Assembly: GCF_040730185.1 (NCBI RefSeq)
Contig: NZ_CP160402.1
Span: 3,720,001 to 3,784,000 of the forward strand
DNA: 64,000 bases
From: Streptomyces sp. Je 1-332
GTDB lineage: Bacteria; Actinomycetota; Actinomycetes; Streptomycetales; Streptomycetaceae
Reading direction: 5' to 3'
The position numbers and the translations under genes are program-made. Below the pieces are notes generated by a model. That model searched no databases. It was not told the origin of the DNA and saw only the letters and a list, made by a program, of their open reading frames with translations. Of this stretch, positions 59,900 through 64,000 are shown piece by piece. Numbering within the stretch: the stretch's first letter is position 1; each line of letters starts with the position of its first letter.

Positions 59900-61375
59900 A
59901 TGAACAAGCCGCTGCGTCACATAGCACTCTTCTGCGGGGTGCTCACGCTCGCCCTGCTGCTGCGCGCCACGTGGGTGCAGTTCGCCGAGGGCGAGTCGCT
60001 CGCGAAGCACGACAAGAACCGCCGCGTGCAGATCGAGGCCTTCTCCCACCCCCGCGGCGACATCATCGTGGGCGGCAAGCCGATCACCGGCTCGAAGGAA
60101 GTCAGCGGCACCGACTTCAAGTACCAGCGGGTCTTCAAGGAAGGCCCCATGTACGCGCCGATCACCGGCTACTTCTCGCAGGCCCAGGGTGCGACCTTCC
60201 TGGAGGGCGTCGAGAACGACGTGCTCAGCGGCGACGACGACCGCCTCTTCATCCGCCGCACCCTGGACATGCTGACCGGCGAGAAGCGCCAGGGCGGTGA
60301 CGTCATCACGACCATCGACCCCAAGGCCCAGAAGGCCGCCTACCAGGGCCTGGTGGACCTCGACGCCCGGGGCGCGGTCGTCGCGCTCGACCCGCGCTCC
60401 GGGAAGGTTCTCGCCTTGGCGAGCACTCCCTCGTACGACCCCTCCGTCTTCGCCGGGATCTCGCAGAAGGAGGGCAAGGAGTTCTCGCGGCTCGGCGAGA
60501 ACAAGGACAAGCCGCTCTCCAACCGTGCGCTGCGCGAGATCTACCCGCCCGGATCCACCTTCAAGATCCTCACCGCGGCGGCCGCCCTGGAGCACGGCGT
60601 GATCGACGACATCGACGAGCGCACCGACGCCAAGGCCCCCTACAAGCTGCCGCTCAGCTCCACCACGATCGGCAACGACGTGCCGGGCGCCCCCTGCGAC
60701 AAGGCCTCCCTGAAGGTCGGCATGCAGTGGTCCTGCAACAACGTCTTCCTCGACACCGCGCTCAAGGTCGGCGACGACGACATGCGCGAGACGGCCGAGA
60801 AGTTCGGCTTCAACAAGCAGCAGTTCATCCCCGTGCGCGCCTCCGCGAGCAGCTACCCCGACGGCCTCGACAAGCCGCAGACCGCCCTGACCGGCATGGG
60901 CCAGGGCAGCCTGACCAGCACGCCGCTGCAGATGGCGATGGTCGCCGCGGGGCTCGCCAACGACGGCACGGTGATGCAGCCGTACATGGTGGAGGAGCTG
61001 CGCGGCCCCGACCTCTCCACGATCGAGAAGGGCAAGCCGCAGGAGCTGAGCCAGGCCGTCTCCGAGGACACCGCGGGCAAGGTGCAGGAGATGATGGAGC
61101 ACACCGTCGATGAGGGCACGGCGAGCAAGGCGCAGATCGACGGCGTCACCGTCGGCGGCAAGACCGGCACCGCCCAGCACGGCTCGAACGTCAACGACGA
61201 GCGGCCGTACGCCTGGTTCGTCTCCTACGCCAAGAACGACGACGGCTCGTCGCCGGTCGCGGTCGCCGTCTTCGTCGACCCGAAGGACATGAACATCCCG
61301 CGCTCGGAGATCGCCGGCGGCAAGCTCGGGGCGCCGATCGCGAAGGCGGTGATGGAGGCGGTGCTGGACGACTGA
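59900..61375 (+). CDS. class B penicillin-binding protein 2 (transpeptidase)
   Basis: 491 aa. N-terminal membrane anchor (HIALFCGVLTLALLLRATWV), a dimerisation/pedestal domain (about 30-150) and a transpeptidase domain with all three catalytic motifs: STFK (PPGSTFKILT), SCN (QWSCNNVFL) and KTG (VGGKTGTAQ). It crosslinks peptidoglycan during growth, division or sporulation. No SEDS partner (FtsW/RodA) is adjacent, so it is a stand-alone copy distinct from the division-cluster FtsI. ATG 59900; ribosome-binding site ggggggacc. Confidence 0.92.
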   Translation: MNKPLRHIALFCGVLTLALLLRATWVQFAEGESLAKHDKNRRVQIEAFSHPRGDIIVGGKPITGSKEVSGTDFKYQRVFKEGPMYAPITGYFSQAQGATFLEGVENDVLSGDDDRLFIRRTLDMLTGEKRQGGDVITTIDPKAQKAAYQGLVDLDARGAVVALDPRSGKVLALASTPSYDPSVFAGISQKEGKEFSRLGENKDKPLSNRALREIYPPGSTFKILTAAAALEHGVIDDIDERTDAKAPYKLPLSSTTIGNDVPGAPCDKASLKVGMQWSCNNVFLDTALKVGDDDMRETAEKFGFNKQQFIPVRASASSYPDGLDKPQTALTGMGQGSLTSTPLQMAMVAAGLANDGTVMQPYMVEELRGPDLSTIEKGKPQELSQAVSEDTAGKVQEMMEHTVDEGTASKAQIDGVTVGGKTGTAQHGSNVNDERPYAWFVSYAKNDDGSSPVAVAVFVDPKDMNIPRSEIAGGKLGAPIAKAVMEAVLDD

Positions 61376-61403
61376 GCGCGCCGGTGATCCCGGAGCGCGA
61401 ACG

Positions 61404-62279
61404 TCAGCCCTCGTCTCCCCGGCCCTCCAGGAGCCGCCCCGCAAGCCGCTCGATGCGCGCATGCCAGGCGGCGAGCGCCTCGTCCGTGGCCGTCCCGCTG
61501 TCGAACGGTCCGGTCTGCGTGAGGACGAGCCGGGTGCCGTACCCCGTGCCCTCACCGAACTCCCAGCGCACCTCGCCCTTGGGATGCACGGCGTACGTGA
61601 GCGACACCGGCGCCCGCAGCGCGGTGACCGGGCCCGCGGAGACGCCGTCGGCCAGGAACCCGTCCGGGGCCGTGTCGCCCTCCAACGGGATCTCGTCCGC
61701 GCAGAGTTCGGCCCACACCGCGTCCGCGGACCGCACCAACTGCCGCTCGAAACGGATGCCGTCGCCGGTGGCCTGCCCGTGGCCGAGGTCGAACTGCTCC
61801 AGATACGCCTCGTGCAGCTCGCCCACGTCCCGGCTCACCTCGGCCTGCCCGCCGTCGAGGAACTGACCGAGCGCCGAGATGCACAGCTGCCAGCCCGCGG
61901 CGAAGCTCGGGGCGCCGAAACGGTCGCCGAAGGTGTGGACGAGGGTGAGGAGCGAGCCACGGCCGTCGGGGCCGTCCGGTGTGATCTCCCACCGCAGGTG
62001 GTCATCGCCCCAGCTGAAGGCGAAGAGGCGGGGCTCGTCGGCGTCGGTGACCTCGCCGGTCATGCCGGGGCCCTCGTCACCGGGGAAGTGGAAGCCCATC
62101 GCGCCGCCGGGCCGCAGCTCCAGCGTCACCTCGGAGGGGAACCACTGGGCGAGGTGCTCGGGCCGGGTGATCGCGGCCCAGACGGTGGCGGGCGGGTGCG
62201 CGAGGCGGCGCTCCATCCGCAGGACGTTCCGGCCGCCGTCGTCGCCGGCGGGGGTGAGGGTGTCGGAGTGCGGGTTCAT
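61404..62279 (-). CDS. SRPBCC/AHSA1-family protein (two START-like units)
   Basis: 291 aa. The N-terminal AHSA1 domain has the typical RMERRLAHPPATVWAAITRPEHLAQWFPSEVTLELRPGGAMGFHFPG...GEVTDADEPRLFAFSWGDDHLRWEI, and a second divergent SRPBCC-like unit follows (IRFERQLVRSADAVWAELCADEIPLEG). The cavity binds hydrophobic ligands; function unknown. It follows the ArsR regulator gene by 22 bp on the same strand and is probably its target. Confidence 0.85.
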   Translation of the reverse strand: MNPHSDTLTPAGDDGGRNVLRMERRLAHPPATVWAAITRPEHLAQWFPSEVTLELRPGGAMGFHFPGDEGPGMTGEVTDADEPRLFAFSWGDDHLRWEITPDGPDGRGSLLTLVHTFGDRFGAPSFAAGWQLCISALGQFLDGGQAEVSRDVGELHEAYLEQFDLGHGQATGDGIRFERQLVRSADAVWAELCADEIPLEGDTAPDGFLADGVSAGPVTALRAPVSLTYAVHPKGEVRWEFGEGTGYGTRLVLTQTGPFDSGTATDEALAAWHARIERLAGRLLEGRGDEG

Positions 62280-62301
62280 GAGGAGTCACCGTCCATGCTC
62301 G

Positions 62302-62634
62302 TCAGGGTTCATCGGGACCCACCCCACCGCCGTCCATGACGTCGAGGTGCCGTTCGAGTGCGTCGAGCCGGTCCGTCCAGAGGTGCCGGTAGTGCGCGAG
62401 CCAGGCGTCGAGCTCGGCGAGGGGCTCGGGCCGCAGCTCGTACCAGCGACGCTGCGCGTCCTGCCGCACCCGCACCAGGCCCGCGTCGCGCATGATCCGC
62501 AGATGCTTGGACGTGCCGGGCTGGCTCAGGCCGAGCCGCTCGGTGAGCTCACCGACCAGATGGGGACGTTCGAGCAGCAGATCGAGGATCTTGCGGCGGC
62601 TCGGCTCGGCGAGGACGTCGAACGGTATGGGCAT
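62302..62634 (-). CDS. ArsR-family transcriptional regulator
   Basis: 110 aa winged helix: MPIPFDVLAEPSRRKILDLLLERPHLVGELTERLGLSQPGTSKHLRIMRDAGLVRVRQDAQRRWYELRPEPLAELDAWLAHYRHLWTDRLDALERH. No metal-binding Cys (no ELCVCD box), so it is not a metal sensor. It forms an operon with the AHSA1 protein, a widespread actinobacterial module. Confidence 0.9.
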   Translation of the reverse strand: MPIPFDVLAEPSRRKILDLLLERPHLVGELTERLGLSQPGTSKHLRIMRDAGLVRVRQDAQRRWYELRPEPLAELDAWLAHYRHLWTDRLDALERHLDVMDGGGVGPDEP

Positions 62635-62701
62635 GATCTCAACATAACTTTCAGGCTATATAACCGCAATGGCATGTACTCACGGGCGGGCCGGGGCCGC
62701 C

Positions 62702-64000
62702 TCACGCCTCCCAGGGCAGCGGCCTGCTGTGCAGCACGTCCAGCCGGGAGACCGCCCTGGTCAGGACCACGTACAGGCGGCTGGGTCCGCGCTGTTCCGC
62801 CTCCGCGATGGCGGCGGGCTCGACGGCCACCACATGGTCGTACTCAAGGCCCTTCGCCATGGAAGCGGGCAGCACCGTCACGCGTGCGCCCAGGTCGTCG
62901 GGGCCCGCGCTCTCGATCCCGGCCTCGGCGAGGGCCGAACGCAGGCTGTCGGTACCGGCGTCGGCGGCGATGACGCCGACCGAGCCCTCGCGGGCCAGCG
63001 CGGCACGCACCGCCTCGACGGTGGCGGAGGCCAGGTCCCGTACCTCACGCACCCTCAACTCCCCGTCCGTGCGCAGCGATCGAGAGGGCGGTACGTCGAC
63101 GTCGAGCGAGGCGAGGACGCGGTTGGCGAGGCCCACGACCGCCTTCGGTACGCGGAAGCCGACGGTCAGAGGCGTGATCGAGGCGTCGGGTTTGCCGAGG
63201 TGGGCGAGGAGTTCGGGCCAGCCGCGGGCGGCCCACGGGGTGGTGCCCTGAGCGAGGTCGCCGAGGACGGTGAGCGAGCCGAAACCGGCGCGGCGGGCGA
63301 TCACGCGGGCCTCCATCGGGGAGAGGTCCTGCGCCTCGTCGACGACGATGTGGCCGTAACCATCGGGCCGTTCGAGCAGTCCGTCGATCTCGTCGAGCAG
63401 CACCAGATCGGCGGCGGACCACTTCGCCGACTTGTACGAGCGCGGGGGCTTGGTCCAGCGGATCGCCCGCTGCTCGTCGGCGTCGAGGATGCCGTCCGCG
63501 GCGGCGGCGAGCGCGGCCGGGTCCGCGAGCAGGGCGGCGAGCACCTCCTCGGGCCGGACCCTGGGCCAGACCTCGTCGACGAAGGCGGAGACGGAGCGGG
63601 CACGGGAGATCTTCCGCAGCCAGGCGTTGTGCACGGCGCCCGCGCGGCGCTCGGCCTGCTCCTGGATGCGCCGGACGGCACGGGTGCGCACGCGCTCGCG
63701 GCCGACGGCGTAAGGGGGTTCCTCGGCGCGCACGTCCGAGATGATCCGCTCCAGCTCGTCGAGCGCGACCCGCCAGGTGTACGAACCGTCGGGCACGGCA
63801 AGGGAGTCGGCGGGCGGCGTGACGCGCGAGTAGAGGGCGCGGCGCAGGACGGCGGCCATCCGGGCGTCGTGCTTGACGCTCGCGGCGGCTTCGCCGTCCC
63901 GGGCTCGCACGGGGGCCGCGGGTCTGGCGATCTCGTCCGCGACGGTGGACTGACGCACGCCTGTCTCACCGAGGGAGGGGAGCACCTCGGCGATGTAGCG
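62702..64000 (-). CDS. HelD/HelR-type UvrD-family helicase, C-terminal part
   Basis: The frame enters at the window edge (RYIAEVLPSLGETGV) and ends at 62702, so only the C-terminal 432 residues are seen. Superfamily-1 motifs present are Walker B HIVVDEAQDLSPMEARVI, motif III LTVLGDLAQGTTPW, TVGFRVPKAVVGLANRV (motif IV), GLEYDHVVAVEP (motif V) and RLYVVLTRAVSRLDVL (motif VI). The LGETGV edge and layout match HelD-like proteins that dislodge RNA polymerase; in Streptomyces, HelR confers rifampicin tolerance. The N-terminal Walker A and the regulatory upstream region lie outside the window. Confidence 0.82.
   Translation of the reverse strand, partial: RYIAEVLPSLGETGVRQSTVADEIARPAAPVRARDGEAAASVKHDARMAAVLRRALYSRVTPPADSLAVPDGSYTWRVALDELERIISDVRAEEPPYAVGRERVRTRAVRRIQEQAERRAGAVHNAWLRKISRARSVSAFVDEVWPRVRPEEVLAALLADPAALAAAADGILDADEQRAIRWTKPPRSYKSAKWSAADLVLLDEIDGLLERPDGYGHIVVDEAQDLSPMEARVIARRAGFGSLTVLGDLAQGTTPWAARGWPELLAHLGKPDASITPLTVGFRVPKAVVGLANRVLASLDVDVPPSRSLRTDGELRVREVRDLASATVEAVRAALAREGSVGVIAADAGTDSLRSALAEAGIESAGPDDLGARVTVLPASMAKGLEYDHVVAVEPAAIAEAEQRGPSRLYVVLTRAVSRLDVLHSRPLPWEA

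Overview
The window is high-GC actinobacterial DNA, almost certainly a Streptomyces chromosome core. Evidence includes the cdgB, hbpS-senS-senR, msiK, rlmB-cysS-ispF-ispD-carD, phoP-phoR/phoU, gpm and mshA gene order, GTG starts, ATGA/GTGA operon overlaps, Tat and lipobox signals, and promoter motifs for BldD, Crp, PhoP and SigR. All functions below are read from translated sequence by eye; no searches were run.

Layout. 1-1.9 kb: a hexose-phosphate kinase (cut at the window start) and a class II aldolase. 1.9-6.9 kb: membrane CBM-like protein, the diguanylate cyclase CdgB, flavin reductase, ArfB ribosome-rescue factor and TerD. 7-13 kb: a serine hydrolase facing its TetR regulator across a strong operator pair, an M1 peptidase lipoprotein, a beta-propeller/ankyrin pair, and secreted HbpS. 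13.5-15.4 kb: SenS-SenR two-component system, divergent from hbpS. 15.5-24.5 kb: miscellaneous enzymes, a 0.7-kb repeat-rich gap with a duplicated inverted-repeat element, a DsbA-like lipoprotein, a FAD oxidoreductase and a tRNA-Thr. 24.6-26.2 kb: a solitary tnpB (no tnpA). 26.4-36 kb: MsiK, a nucleotidyltransferase, a DoxX protein, RlmB, CysS, IspF, IspD and CarD. 36-43.4 kb: the phosphate control locus (lipoprotein, PhoP, PhoR, PhoU), a tandemly duplicated 217-bp stretch at the phoU 3' end, a Cys-rich mini-protein, an MFS transporter and phosphoglycerate mutase. 43.5-52.9 kb: secreted beta-helix protein, YbjN protein, MshA (mycothiol), methyltransferase, NlpC/P60 hydrolase, PP2C response regulator, DUF2516, HBHA-like and XRE proteins.

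The accessory highlight is 52,971-58,040: a compact Tn7-like transposon carrying tnsA, tnsB, tnsC and tniQ and no cargo, with 27-bp terminal inverted repeats, subterminal 21-bp repeats and a perfect 5-bp target duplication (GTACG), so both boundaries can be set to the base. Downstream follow a GtrA-like protein, AraC/VOC pair, a class B penicillin-binding protein, an ArsR-SRPBCC pair, and the C-terminal part of a HelD/HelR-type helicase cut by the window end.

The other notable signals are regulatory: a perfect Crp-type site and a BldD box between cdgB and the flavin reductase, two PHO-box groups between phoR and phoU, a SigR-type promoter for mshA, a dre-like site before msiK, and repeat arrays between hbpS and senS.
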